Assembly (NCBI GenBank): GCA_029783825.1
Contig: JAREIK010004327.1
Location: forward strand, 20,580-84,579
Direction of reading: 5' to 3'
From: Sapria himalayana
Taxonomy: Eukaryota; Streptophyta; Magnoliopsida; Malpighiales; Rafflesiaceae
Length of the DNA stretch: 64,000 nucleotides
A model generated the notes under the pieces. That model searched no databases. It saw only the letters and a list, made by a program, of their open reading frames with translations, and was not told the DNA's origin. The position numbers and the translations under genes were made by a program. Of this stretch, positions 36,960 through 49,794 are shown piece after piece; positions within the stretch are counted from its first letter, which is position 1; each line of letters begins with the position of its first letter.

Positions 36960-39340
36960 TGAAATCTGGAAATGCATGAGTTATACAAATAGTATAACAG
37001 ACTTTCATCTAAATATCGATTCTACAGAGATTGTATTAGTAATTCAACTATCCAATAATTGACAACCCATTTTCAGTAAACTAAATACTCATATTTTTAA
37101 ATAATATTAGGTACATGGTTTATGTAGTTAATTTAATTATGTGATACCATTAAATCATTCGACATATATTATGTTTGACAAAAAAATGAAGGTTGAGACA
37201 TTGTATAATAACCTCTTGCCCTAAAGATATGCAAGGTGGTTGTCACCATTGTGTCATTCCCAATGATGGTTCCCTAATAACTATCCCCTCGGTAATATTA
37301 CCACAGAAATAACAATTCAGTCATGTATGAGGGTCATTCATAATCTCATAGCTTTAGGCAACTTCATCAACTATCCTTTATGGTTATTTTGTATACACAC
37401 TCTAATTCAATGGCCTCCATTATCATACAGACCAATGATTGACATAGTTTTTTAGTATTTGTACATTCTACTTCATAAGTACTATACTCATATAATTAAC
37501 ATATATTTCCTTCAAGCTTCCTCGGTGAGAATTATATGAGTAAAATAAACTCACAATGATTGATACAACATTGTGAGTCACCACACACTCTAGCATGGCC
37601 CAAAATTTTCCTATAACTATTTTCCATGGTAATGATGTGACTTCCACACTAAAAGTAGACCACCTAAGAGAACTATCTATATAATATTTATTATAATTGA
37701 GAACCAGTTCCTCTAAGATATGTACAATTGATTAAATATATAAGCATTCACACTTTTAGTTTTATAAGTATCATACACATGATGATTAACATACCCAAAC
37801 TTTAAGGTTCTACATATATGTGTATCTTATGTATATTAAATAGAAATACTAAACTATCTTTCTATCATTTATATGAGTAAGCCTCATGAATTACCTATAA
37901 CTATCTATAGTGACATCCTCAAAAAAATTCACTATTGTTCAAAACTCTAATTTGAGTTCTATTTAATCACCATTCAATAATATCAATAACATAAAATATA
38001 TCAAACGATTAATGTATCAATAATTCAAATCAATTACATCATATTATTCAAATCACACAAACTCTAAATCATACTAATTTCATACAAATTTCCAATTCAT
38101 CCATATAGGATAGCGTGAAATTTGTCCTTTGTTATTGTTGTGGCTTTACTTATTGTGTAAGAGAGAAGGATAATAAATAGAGAGATCTCTAGAAAATTAT
38201 CTAACTTCATCTTTTATACTTAGACATCTTTGCATTACTATAAGTAGGGAGTCATGAGTTACAAAAGAAAGTTACAACTTTACTCTTCAACTCTTTTGTT
38301 TGAGGTCGCGGATATTTTTGACATGTTGATCTTTCTATAATACAAAGTTGTGGTAATAATAAAAATTATGACTCGGGCATAATCTCTATATAAAATAAAG
38401 TCATAGTGCTGTAAAATAACCATGACTTTATTCCTTCATGTGTTTGTAGTCCATAAAGGACTATAACAATGTTAGGATGTCATAGAATTTGTACTTGGCT
38501 TAAAGGTGTCAAGTGGATCGGGTGGCCTGGGTAATGCACGAGGCATGACCTAACTGAGTCATACTTGGCCTGGTATGAAATGATCCAAAACCATGCCTAG
38601 ACCTAAGTCATGTAGGCAGCTGGTCATGCCGTGCTAGGCTGGGTAAACTGACTATCTTTATTAGGCTCCCAAAAATGGGTCGTGCAAGCATGACATGACC
38701 AATTTCACACATCTAACATGGCTATGCCTTCTTTTGAGGATAAGAATAGCGACCTTATAAATAGTTATACTCGAGTAATGTCCAATGTAATTTTTAGTAT
38801 CCCAAAAGTTACAGCTTTGTATAATTATCATGGTTTTGATATGTCATTTAAATACTTGTAGTTCTTTAATTTTTTTTATAGCTCAAAAGTATTAACTTTG
38901 TAAAATTATCATGTCTCTAATTTGAGACTACCGAAACATATAAATATAAAGTTATAGCTTTATAAAATTGATTGTGCTCTTGAGCACAAGTAGGGTACAT
39001 GGTCATGACACATAAGAATTACCACAGATCATTGATAGAGTTTCAGTTAAGAATGGATACCAAAACTATAAGAGACTCATAGATCTACCTCTCATACTAA
39101 ATACCTCCAAAATCTTATTAATTTCATGATTATTGATCAAAGTTATCCAAAATACCAAAAATCATGAAATTAACATATATTCACTTATTTCCATGTCTAT
39201 ACATCAGTATCAACTATCAAATCAAAATACTAAAAATCATGAAATTAATATCTATTCACTTATTTTCATATCTACACATCATTATCAACTATCAAAATGC
39301 ACAAGATTATTCAATAAGTTGAACATCGAATACTTCCCTC
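36960..39340. repeat. Long repeat L, copy B
   Basis: Collinear diverged copy of 30270-32720 (see landmarks there), in the same orientation. It is interrupted by the hAT-like element at 38501-38715. Its phrase-repeat part is at about 38280-38480 and 38720-39000. The 3' end contains an internal direct repeat (ccaaaataccaaaaatcatgaaatt... at 39150 and atcaaaatactaaaaatcat at 39221). No coding capacity. Confidence 0.65.
38501..38715. mobile_element. Family-1 hAT-like element (E6)
   Basis: Ends taaaggtgtcaagtgg and ccaatttcacacatcta. Flanking octamers acttggct (38493-38500) and acatggct (38716-38723) match at 7 of 8. The 215-bp interior has catgacc, gcctgg and catgcc words. It is inserted inside long repeat L copy B, where copy A has no such element, so the insertion is later than the spread of repeat L. 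Confidence 0.85.
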
Positions 39341-39349
39341 TAAAACTCA

Positions 39350-40360
39350 AATGGTAAATTATGGGAATCAATAACTTAAAGTTGATCTAACTTCGAAGAT
39401 TTCATTGCTAAGTTGGATTTGCATGGGATGTAATGCATTATATTTTTTGATGTATCGATTGATATATCTCTTAAGGTGGCCAGTGCCACTAAAACTCTTA
39501 TATGTATATATTTATTATAATATATATAATATGTTGAATCTTCTTTGATACTCCTAATATTTTTATTTAATTATGTTAAAGTGTATCTAGACTTTTGAAG
39601 TTTGATTATTTCTATGTTTTTTTGAAATATAAATCATGACCATAAAATAGAACTTAGTTTTAACCTTGAATTTTTTAGTTAGATTATTATTATTATTATC
39701 TATATCTAGATCTAATAGTTTTTTATTAAATTTACTATTTATTACTTTTTAATATATGAGACTAGACTGGAAGTAGGAGGATAGAAATCTTTACTTTTTT
39801 ACTTAATTATTATAAATTTATTTATTAATGTAAATAAATTAAATTAATTAAAATTAGATTGCAATGTATACCTTAATTTTTTGTGCACAACAAAAACTTT
39901 GGATATTGTACCTCATATTCTCACGCTTAGAAGCCATTACTCATCACAATAACAAACAGCCACAAATACTCTGATCTATAAAATTAAAATTATAAAAAAT
40001 ATTACTAAACATTAAGTACACTATTAATTTGAAAGCAATTAGAAGAGAAGAGTTTACTTATTAACTATGAAAAATAAATATATAAATTAGGTAAGTATAG
40101 AAAAGAGAATTTGATAAAAAAATGTAGCTTTAAATTATTTTTTATTAATATTTAGGGTAGAAATTTGACTTCAGTCATATTTTTGCAAAGATCTATTGGA
40201 AGCAATCTTAGAAATCAAAATTTACATCTTTATTATTATTATTTTTTTTTGACATGATAGCAAAAGATAATGTCCCATCACTATCATTATCGATCCAAAG
40301 CCTTTTAAAAAATGGCCTCCTCATGGAGCATTCAATTTTTTAAATTGTTGATTTATTTAA
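39350..40360. other. AT-rich spacer, no gene seen
   Basis: Highly AT-rich sequence with short TTA/ATT runs (for example 39682-39700 and 40231-40249). No open frame or repeat boundary that I can support. Confidence 0.5.
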
Positions 40361-40363
40361 AAT

Positions 40364-40541
40364 TAGACATTTCAAATGCCATGATGATGTGCTAGGCATG
40401 TGGGTCGTGCTTGACAAGACACGAAGCATGATGGGAGCTTGCCAAGCCTAGTTTTAGACCATGATGTGGTGGGCCTGGCATGGCTGAATCAAGCCATGCC
40501 TCATGTCGAGCATCGGCTACAAAACTCACTTGACATTTTTA
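40364..40541. mobile_element. Family-1 hAT-like element, old copy (E7)
   Basis: Degenerate ends tagacatttcaaatgcc and cacttgacattttta are inverted. The 178-bp interior has gccaagcc, catgatg and gccatgcc words. Target duplication not recognisable. Confidence 0.6.
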
Positions 40542-41079
40542 GGCTAGTGCCAGTTCCACGATAATTTGTTACAAATAAAATTTACCTAAGTTGTAGTTAT
40601 TCCTAGTATTGCAACATTGAATTCCACTGAAAAATTACCCAAGTCATGTCATCCATTAGGCATGTTGGTTTGTCATGACTCTGGTACTCTAGAGAAGATC
40701 TGATGTGACCCAAAAAATTCATGATCTCATGCCAACTCCAAATAAAATCAAAAGAAGAAAGAGAGGATATGAATTTCAAGTTAAGTGTCATGACAAACCC
40801 TAAGCAACATGATTCCAAATCCCCAATTAGGGGTAAATTCAAGGTTAACTCAAAAATTAGGGGTAAATATAAACCTTGGGTTTCTATTGGGAACCCTCGA
40901 TTCACATGAGATATATCTTAACACATCTCATGTGATATCTTTCTTAATATTATGCTAAATTAATATCTATGGTTGAGTTATATACTTGTATGTAATGGAT
41001 ATATTATTTTTATATTGATGATGTTTGTGTTAATGATGTATTAAGGAAAATCGATATAGATATTTTATAGAACTCGGGT

Positions 41080-41570
41080 TAGAGGTGTCAAATGGGACAG
41101 CCCGGGCCTGCTCGCTTTTAGTCCGCCCAACCGGTTTACAGTGGGGCCAAGCACAGCACTCTACAGTAACCCTGTCATGCCTGGCTCAGCACAGTTCAGT
41201 GGAGGTCAAGCCCGCTATGGGCCTGGGGTCCAAAATCCATCGAGTTCGGGTTGGACTACAACCCTAATTTTTAAAAAAATTGGGGTTTTGGAGGTGCACT
41301 GCCGCACTGCCTTCGCCCTTTGGGGCTCAGTGAGCCTCGCCCATTGGTATCGACTAATCATGGACATGCTCTGTGTGTGGTCATGCATGTCATGCCCACA
41401 TTCCAGACATTCGTGCCAAGCCTGGCACGGCACACGGGCTGAAATCCCTCGACCAGGCATGGCACGATCAATGCCGAGGGCAGGTCCAGCACGGGCACGG
41501 GTAATTTTTATGCGGTGTCGAGCCAAGCACGGTCGAACCATGTCGTGCGTTGTGCAGGGCTGGGCCTCTA
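41080..41570. mobile_element. Family-1 hAT-like element (E8)
   Basis: The left end is tagaggtgtcaaatggg (41080). The right end reads ctgggcctcta, having lost the inner part of the terminal repeat. Flanking octamers actcgggt (41072-41079) and actcaagt (41571-41578) match at 6 of 8. The interior keeps many gccaagcacggc and cggcacgg words at the 3' side. A 162-codon open frame across it has no protein features. Confidence 0.75.
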
Positions 41571-41579
41571 ACTCAAGTT

Positions 41580-43440
41580 TAGGATTTTCATTATATCATA
41601 ATTTTATACATATCAATCATGGTGAATAGTGACATATATGCCAGGAGACACATTCATGGCTTGGTATGAATTAAGTTTGGAAGGGATACATCCCTTCTAA
41701 ACATAATGTATGGTATACATCTATGTGAGAAAATATGAGATTGGGATAAGATTAATCATTACATGTATGATGTTTATAAAGTTGAAAGCATGAATATATG
41801 TATGACCAATTTATTATGCATATTCTAGAAGAATTGAACTTAAGTAATATAGGGGTTATCTAGAATGCATAACCTAGAAGTTTTACCATAGTTTGATAGT
41901 AATGTGTTGGCCATGATGAACAGTGACACATGACCCATATGGAACATGCAAGAGGCGATGACCCATATGGTATTGATAGCACATGCAAGGAGAGTTTCAC
42001 AATGTATGTTGATTGACCCCGAGTATAATACTAATGAAATTGAAAGCACAAATATTTTTATTATCATATTATCTTGCATCTTTAAGATACTAGAGTTTTA
42101 AAGAATAAAAGGAATGATTATGTGAATAATTAGTTTTTGTATGCTAAAATGGACTAATTATGTGAATAACTCATGAACAGAACAATGTGTTGCTTTAGTG
42201 GTAAAATATCAAGGGGACAACTATGATGGAATTATCCTTAGTAGTAACAATCCAAGAATACTAGTTACCTTGTATGCTAAAATGGCTCTTGAGCATTTTG
42301 ACATTAATCTACCAGTTATTCAATAATCAAATATAATATTGATCAAATACTAAAAAATATTCTTACACACGAAAGTGTGTCAATCCTCGAGTCTAAGTGT
42401 TTTGTCGAAAACTCAAGTTTATCGACTCAACCCAAACATTAGTTGATTCATTATTGATTACTCGAAATACCAACTCAATCCTTGTGGGATAGATATCTAT
42501 ACATATGTCTATTTTACTACTTTATGACTCATATATTTGTGAGACCATGCTGGTTGAGAGTTAATTTTCCAATGAGTTTTTGGGATCATGTCAATCTACA
42601 ATGAGATTTGGCACCCTTGCAAATCATAACAATATATCAAATTCAAATCTAAATAAGGTTCTATCTAGCTGTGCCCAAGATCTTTAAATATAATCTTATT
42701 TCATGTAGCTTTCTTCACATATGTAAGAATCCTAAGTATTATATCTATATGAATCTGTGTATGACAATCTAAAAAATAATTAATTATAGTTTTATAGAAT
42801 AGCTAATATTTGTCTTATTTACTATCATATAGTTTAGTTTTCTTATAATTCTCATATATCTAGTAAAATCAATCGACGAACAAATATTTATCGATAAATT
42901 TACATTTAGATCAAGTGATGAGTCATTAAGTACACATCCTTACATATTGAAGACAAATAAAATATCCAAAACATACCTCTTCTTCGAAATAAATGTTGTG
43001 TCTTTTGAGTATCTAAATTTTATAATAAGAAAATTCATCATGCGTTATGAATCATTCATCTAAAACTCCATCTATAAAGATTATTTTAGTTGAAAAATAT
43101 TTAATTGATCATCTCATGTAATCAAAATATATTAGACATGTGCAATTAACATCTCACACTTACCTTTTGAACTACATCAAAAAAAAGTGAAAATATGATA
43201 CATATCTCCTAAGATCAAATATAATAAGTACCAAAAAAATTTATCAAATTAAGCCTTAGAGAACCACATTAGGTTATAAAGAGTCTTATATAATTTGCAC
43301 ATATTACATATGTTCCCAGAGAACACTGAATCATGGTGATTGTTCCGTAAATACTTCTTCCTCTTCATCTCCATGAATAAATGTATTCTTATATATGATT
43401 GATGCACAGTCTACTTGAGTAATGATGAAATAGAAAGTAC
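41580..43440. other. Unclassified AT-rich DNA
   Basis: 41600-42050 contains gatgaacagtgacacatgacccatatgg and close variants (near 41620 and 41925), a weak duplication of unknown nature. 42560-43440 is probably the decayed 3' part of the copia element to its right, but I cannot place domains in it. Confidence 0.35.
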
Positions 43441-43454
43441 CAACCTAATAGTAA

Positions 43455-45290
43455 TTATTTGACACACCAAAGAGAAAGTAGACTATAGCCAACACCATAA
43501 ATTTGTGTAAAACTTTTCCCTGCCAACCTAATCTTGAGTGGATCATAGTTTTCCTTGAGTATCATCTTCACCATGTAAACTAATTTATATCTAACTAATG
43601 GCTTACCTACCAATATTGTACTCAATTCCTCAAACTTCATTTGTCGTCAACCTGTATTACTAAGTACCTCAAAAGAGTAATAAAGATCATGCAACTATCA
43701 AGTGAAGATAAGAAACTAGAACATATTGTACCAAAATGAGAATAAGAAAACACTCAAGATAAATAATATTGAGTATAATACATCCCTAGTTCCTTATGTA
43801 TTCTAATAGAAACATTCGAGCCATTACACTGAGTTGGATTAGATGATATGATAGAAGTCTTATCTAAAAAATATTATAGACATATCCAACTAGTATATAT
43901 CTTTAGATTGGGATCATCAAGTTTCTTAATCATTATCTCCCTCTCTTGGGCAGACTCATACCTTGTGTCAAGTGGGACACTCACACGAGGCTCATCTTCT
44001 ATGTGTATTGTCCTAAGAGAGTCATCATTACTCTTGTTAAAACCATCCTATTAGTCATACTAGGTATAGACATATGAGTAGGTTCAGTCATTACTCCTCC
44101 ATGGGGAATAACAATTAGATAAAAAAATGAGCATACTACTATAGTGTACGTATGAACACATATATGTTATATTGGATTGAGTCGTTAAAGAATAACTAGT
44201 TCTCGAAGAACATGTTATCAATACTCATGATGACCCTCTTAATCTCTGATAAATAATATATATATCCTTTCTGAGTATTAGAGTACTCAATGAAGATACA
44301 CTTGATGGTATACAGAGTTATTTTTCCATGGAGAGAGATGTTGAATAAATTAATTACACCTGGAAATATTGGATAAAAGATAAAGAGTTTATCTTGCATA
44401 TATGAGCTAGAATGAGATATGACATAAAAAAATAAGAATATAATATTTTGTTGATTATGAAATTAGCAGTTAATGTTGTTTCTCCTCAAAAATATCTAGG
44501 CATACTCCTATAAAGTAGGAACATCTAAGTCGTCTCAACTAGATGTTGTACCTTCTTCTCAACCATCTCGTTCTATTTCTATGTAAGAGTATCAGTATAA
44601 GATATCTAATTAACGATCTCATGCTCCTCAAAAGAATAAGAAAACTAATAAAGTGTGTTCAAAATTATTACCATTTTTCAATATATTAATGTCACATCTA
44701 TACTGAGTTTTTATTTTTTTTATAAAATTTCATATAAATAAAATAAATTATGATATTTTTTTTAAATACTTATAACCATGTAGATTAAGTATAATCATTG
44801 ATAAAAATAATAAAATATTTTAAGCCATCATATTATATCATCCTATAGGATCCTCATGCATCTGAGTGAATCAAATGGAATGAATCTATCCTAGTACTCT
44901 CATAATATGTCGAATAGTAAGATATAGTATGTTTTTTAAGCTAACAGAAAGCCATCTAGGAGTGAATTACTAATAAATCAATTGTAGATAAAATATAGTT
45001 TGGATTTTATGAGTCAAGCAGAATAAGTATATTTCATTTCACTCTATTCCAAGAAAGTAATCTACTTTATATTGATTCACAAAGTAATTGACTTAAAACA
45101 AATAATGACAAAACTCTTCTACATATAAAATATATGTCAAAAAGAAAGGAACAACATTGATATTGTTGTATCCCTTGGCCCACATGACAATTTCAGTTGC
45201 CACAACAATATTAAAAGTTTTAGACTCAACAAAAGAAGTAAATAGAGAATAATTACTTTTTGCACGAGTATTTGCTCCCATCATGATATA
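43455..45290 (-). pseudogene. Second decayed Ty1/copia element (protease, integrase, RT start)
   Basis: On the - strand, at 45284-45093 a protease-like part has GANT then SLFTSF (family DSGA...LF). At about 44870-44520 integrase remnants follow: an IHSDAWG-like block, KYFIIFIDDYT and a stop-riddled counterpart of the HQxSCxxTPQQNGVAERK region. At 43640-43455 the start of RT appears: a W-less counterpart of KWVYKIK, then KIRLAGKSFTQIYGVGY (family KARLVAKGxxQxxGxDY). The order matches a copia polyprotein. Frame shifts and stops are frequent; no LTRs were identified. Confidence 0.75.
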
Positions 45291-45419
45291 TTATCCAAGA
45301 GTATGGAGAAAAGTGGTGAGCAAAAAGTATGATAGATGTAAATGTGTAAAAGCCAATAGACCCAAATAACAAAGTCTAACATACTCCTCCTAAAAAAATT
45401 ATTAGTTGAACAATACTAG

Positions 45420-45680
45420 TAGAGATGGTCATACTAACAAGAATGTGAAATCCATGTGCCATGCATGTTCCTGCCAGTTGAATCAAAGGCATTAGGTCTT
45501 GTTATGCTTCAGCACCCTAGCCTTTTGGCTCTGCCCAACACACAACATGAGCACTGCCATGGGCCAGCCCATGCATAGTGTTGGCACAACTTGTGCCCAT
45601 GACATCTCATGTCTAGCACTTCTTATTTTGTGTCATGCCATGGGCTTGGCTTGGGCTATCATGCCCATCTGACACTTCTA
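45420..45680. mobile_element. Family-1 hAT-like element, old copy (E9)
   Basis: Left end tagagatggtcata (45420) is partly decayed; right end gcccatctgacacttcta (to 45680) is good. The interior has ccatgtgccatgcatg, gggccagccc and catgcc words, nearly all CG sites lost. It is just beyond the 5' end of the recognisable copia relic. Confidence 0.65.
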
Positions 45681-46319
45681 TATCCACCCTCAATTTTTAT
45701 TAGATTATTCTCAATGGTCTCAATTTTTATTAGATTATGTAATTTGGTGCCCATCTGGCACAATTTGCCTTCGAGAATCTTTAAAATTACTTTTTTTTTG
45801 TCTAAAATTTCTCCTCAAGTCGAGACAAGATCACAAGATGATGCCTATAGCATTAAATTATATGAGAAAGATAAAGTTCAGAGCAATATTATTTAATAAT
45901 TAGCATTATATGATAATTACTTATGAAGTACTTTGGATGAGATATCTTCTTATGGAGATCATATACTAGCTTTTGTATCCCACTATTCTTTATTATGACA
46001 ATCAGATAGTGAGACATATAGCCTTCCATACAATATTTCACAAACAAATAAAGCATATAAAGATAAATTATTTTTTCCTTGAGAATAAGATTTAAGATGA
46101 GACTATTATTATAACTTATATTCCCACCAGAATTCAACCAGTAATATCTTTATGAAGGCCTTGAACAAACTTTAGCTTAGCTATATTTCTTTCAAGTTGA
46201 GTATCTTAGATATTTATGTATTAGTTTGTGAGAGTGTGTTACAGTTGAATGTAATTTATTTATATTTTTTACTCCATGATCTATGGATGAGAAGACCTAA
46301 CTTGTGGGATGCTCCAATC

Positions 46320-46733
46320 CAGAGGTGTCAAACGGGCCGGGCCGGCCCGGCCCGGCACGAGGCACGGCACGGTTCGGCCGTGCCTGGGCCGGCCCGGCAC
46401 GATAAAAAAACGTGCCCGTGCCCGGCACGGCTCGTGCCTTGGCACGGCACGCCGGCCCGCGTGCCTGAGTCGTGACTCGTGACCCAACCGGGCCCCGCCC
46501 CCGGTAAAAAGACCGCGGGTCGGGTCCAAACAGACCCGACCCGCCCCGCCCCGCCTGCCCTGCCTTGTCGTGCGCCCGTGCCCTCGCGGGCCGGCACGGC
46601 ACGGCACGGCACGGCACGGCCTTGCCGTGCCCGAATTTAAAAAACCGTGCCGTGCCCGGCACGGCACGGCAGCATGGCTGGGCACGTGAAAAACGGGCCG
46701 TGCCGTGCTGGGCCGGCCCGTTTGACACCTCTA
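46320..46733. mobile_element. Youngest family-1 hAT-like element (E10)
   Basis: Terminal inverted repeat cagaggtgtcaaacgggccg on the left and its complement ending in gtttgacacctcta on the right, about 22 bp. The flanking octamer ctccaatc is perfect on both sides (46312-46319 and 46734-46741). The 414-bp interior is dominated by cggcacgg, gccgtgcc, ggccgg and cccgcc words, with CG dinucleotides intact. The terminus type and 8-bp duplication are those of hAT elements. It has no coding capacity; GC-rich open frames on both strands come from the words. Confidence 0.95.
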
Positions 46734-46739
46734 CTCCAA

Positions 46740-48227
46740 TCAATATACTTACTATTGTATATACATTGTATATTATTGATAATCATTAGGTTTTATAGTT
46801 TTTTTTTTCATTAATGGCTTGAATTTTTGTGCCTTACTTGACTATTAGCAAACTCAATTAGTTAATATTTCTAATCGAATTTATTTTTTTACTATTAAAG
46901 ACAATCCATCATAAGATTTTGCATTTCATATAAAACTGTCATATTTGCTTGAAAATTAAAATAATTTCCAATCTAATATCGCAATAGAGTTCAAAACTAA
47001 AATTACAATTACTAGTGAACTCATATAAATGTCACACGCTTACTAAAGAAAATCAATTATTTACATCTCAGTTTCATATATCATCACCCTTTATGAGTGA
47101 TAATCATATTGTGAGCCGTTTTTTTTTTCAATTTAAACTTTTATGAACAAACAAAATGCATTGACATTAAATATCATGCCTATCAGAGATTCTCAAAGAT
47201 TATAAAAACAACAAGAGATCTACAATAATATGTTTCATCAAGGATGACAGAGATATTTTATTGGAATAAAGATAATTTGTTTCATCAAGGAGACTATTAT
47301 GTCCTTAGAAACATATTATTAAATATTCTAGAAAATTTTATTATTATCTAATTCGAGCTGATCTGCAATAATTGCCCACAATAGATCTACTTCTTCTAGA
47401 AAATTTTATTATTTTTGTGAAATATGTATCCTAGAAAAAGAATAATTTTCGAACTCAACTCAAGGATAAAATAGTAATTAAATACATAAAAATTACTAGT
47501 TATAAAATCATCACAATTTCATGTTAAGTTGCTCTATCATAACTTGGCCACATAACATATTAGCTTAAATATAAGCTTCCACAAACAAATTGAGGAAATC
47601 TTTCTCATTGTACAAGCCCATTATTTTAGTACGAGACCTAAGAGAAACTAATATATCAACAATCTTACTCTCAATAATCAGAGATGCTGCATATGACAAA
47701 AATACTTATTATTACATCGAAGCATGACATTCAAAATATGCATGCAACACAAAATTTCTTATATCATCACCAATTATAGTATTATCCTCGTAAAAACATA
47801 TTTAATTTAATAAATTTCAAAAAATTTAGCGTGCTAGTAATTATTTAATAACATATCTTTCAAAATAAAATAAAATATTTGAATATTATTTATAAATTCA
47901 TTATAAACCAAATTTTTTTTTCATAAAAAAAATACATGACATGTCATATTTTAAGAACTAGATAGGAAAAGTAATTATATTATTTTATTTCATCAATTAA
48001 ATTTTTTTTATATTTGATATGTATAATAAAGCATCACTACCAAAATAATAATATTATTATCATTCTTTTGTTTTCTTATTTATATAATCACTTATTTAAC
48101 AATTATTTATGATAAAAAAAAAACTATTTGGTTAAATTTAAAAACAAGCGAGCAGGTAGGATGAAGCAGGAGCTGGTGTTAGCCACATGCAACAATTGGC
48201 CTTTGCCTCTCTTTTAAGATGTTGAAG
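46740..48227. other. AT-rich spacer, one repeat B copy
   Basis: AT-rich sequence 3' of the coiled-coil gene. A copy of dispersed repeat B lies at 47641-47770. Otherwise nothing recognisable. Confidence 0.5.
47641..47770 (+). repeat. Dispersed repeat B
   Basis: Order agagaaactaatatatcaac, aatcttactct, acttattattacatcgaag, catgcaacacaaaatttctta. A diverged copy of the 22107-22240 sequence. Confidence 0.5.
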
Positions 48228-48579
48228 TCAATCTTTTAAGATGTCTAGTACAGCATAGGCAGCGTTCTGAAGCCTTTGCCTCTCTTCCCCCAAGATTTTC
48301 TTTCTCTCAAGAGCAGCCTCTTTGCATTTCTCAATCTCTTCCATTATTCCCACAGAGCTCTGATCAATCTCACTGCAAAATATCGAGAAAAATTCAAGTT
48401 TTTTTTTTTCTTTTCCTTCACAGACACCATGATTTTCTCATCTGTAGCGTCCAGCATATACAATAATAATTTTTTTTTTTAAGTTAAATTTTGTGATTTT
48501 CTGAGCTAATGTTGCTTGCCCACTCACGATATCATTTTAAGCATGTTTTCCAAAGCTGCCTGAGCCTGCCGTGACAAAT
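48228..48579 (-). CDS. 3' end of a gene: two coiled-coil exons, product unrecognised
   Basis: Two exons, 48579-48528 (52 nt) and 48372-48228 (145 nt, ends in TGA), have canonical splice sites (acceptors tgcctacag and tattttgcag, donor gtgagt) and agree in phase. They encode about 64 residues: a block with RQAQAALENMLKMIS, then IMEEIEKCKEAALERKK and RLQNAAYAVLDILKD at the C-terminus. The heptad-like pattern predicts a coiled coil. Codon use and composition are clearly unlike the flanks. I do not recognise the family. The upstream exon must end in phase 1; the candidate exon ending at 60348 does so, which would join the two across about 11.8 kb of transposon-rich intron. Without transcript evidence the 5' part stays uncertain. 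Confidence 0.6.
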
Positions 48580-48924
48580 CTGTAGGCAATATAACAACTT
48601 GATCATTTCCTCTGTTAGTGGAGCTAAATAACAAGGTTTTAAGACACCTAAAGGCTCCTCTATATGTGTAGCTCTAATCAAGGTGAGTGCAACCTTGGAG
48701 CTTCAAAACAGACCAAATTATGACAATAGAGATCATACCCAATGCACAAGATTAGCACTTTATCGTGGGATATGGTGAGATGTTTATACCTAGACAGTCT
48801 TGTTCTCTGAAAGTCAGAGAGTCTAGGTCTGATGTTTATACCCATCACACAAAGGCATGAACTCTAATAAGAAAGTAATGATCATGGTTTCAAATAGAAA
48901 TTTGAAGCAACCAACAATATGATA

Positions 48925-49080
48925 GTTCGAACAGTAAAACATGGTAGATACTCTAATTCTGAAGACACGAGTTTGATCCCCAAGAACACCAGATATACTC
49001 ACCAGAGAGCTTGCTAAGGAGTCTTACCTGGTTTGACCCTGAGCCCTGAAGCTCATATATAAGCTAAGAGATCATAGTAT
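48925..49080 (+). mobile_element. tRNA-derived SINE, copy 3
   Basis: A B-box-like cgagtttgatcccc at about 48969 and a 3' block gagccctgaagctcatatat at about 49040 match the SINEs at 5840 and 6416. It is followed by a G-rich run (about 49116-49126). Confidence 0.6.
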
Positions 49081-49339
49081 GAGTTGGGTTTGGTGAGACG
49101 AGAGTGAGGGTGAGGGGGGGGGGGGAAGACAAATTACTAGTTGCCATGTGAACTATGGTTATGAGAGAAGAAAAGAAATTGCCATGTGACAATCATAAAT
49201 ACACTCAATAAAAGATATGCATCGAGATGATTCATCAAGGCATAGTTATAGCAATGTGACAATCATAAAATAATAATGAGATTGAGAAACACCCCACATT
49301 TCTTTGGCAGCTATGAAATCTACACAAACTTACACCACA

Positions 49340-49400
49340 AACATTTTATTTTATTTTATTTTATTTTAATTTATTTCATTTAAATTTATTTTATTTTATT
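49340..49400. repeat. TTTTA tandem run
   Basis: Repeats of attttattttattttatttt, related in composition to the array at 8.3-8.8 kb. Confidence 0.7.
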
Positions 49401-49714
49401 CATAAGAAGATTCAAAGAACAAAAAAAAAAAAATCAAAGACAACATCATTTTATTCATTATGAGTGATAAGTAGATCAACCATTATAAAATTGACTTCAT
49501 TACTCAAATTATGTTTGATAAACATTGCATACAATGGTGCGATACAAATACAAAATCATTACAATGGTATAATTGGTGGCTATTATTATGAAACAAAAAA
49601 AGTAAACACAACTTACATTTTGAGATGATTTTTATTTTTCACCATACTATCTTCCTATATAAGGGTGAATATGATAATGGAAAGGATGATAATGATTATA
49701 AAGAAAAAGGTAGT

Positions 49715-49763
49715 GGTTGTAATAATAATAATAATAAAGAATAAATAATAATAATAGTATTAA

Positions 49764-49794
<31 letters not shown>

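Noticed and set aside
30270..39340. A single LTR retrotransposon with copies A and B of repeat L as its LTRs
   Set aside because: The interior holds a hAT relic and a family-1 array but no retroelement domain, copies A and B differ considerably, and a third partial copy lies outside. Kept only as a question.
46281..46789. Arg/Pro/Ala-rich open frames in a GC island
   Set aside because: They arise from CG-rich words of the hAT-like element E10 and start or stop at its boundaries. The frame at 41141-41629 is the same case in E8.
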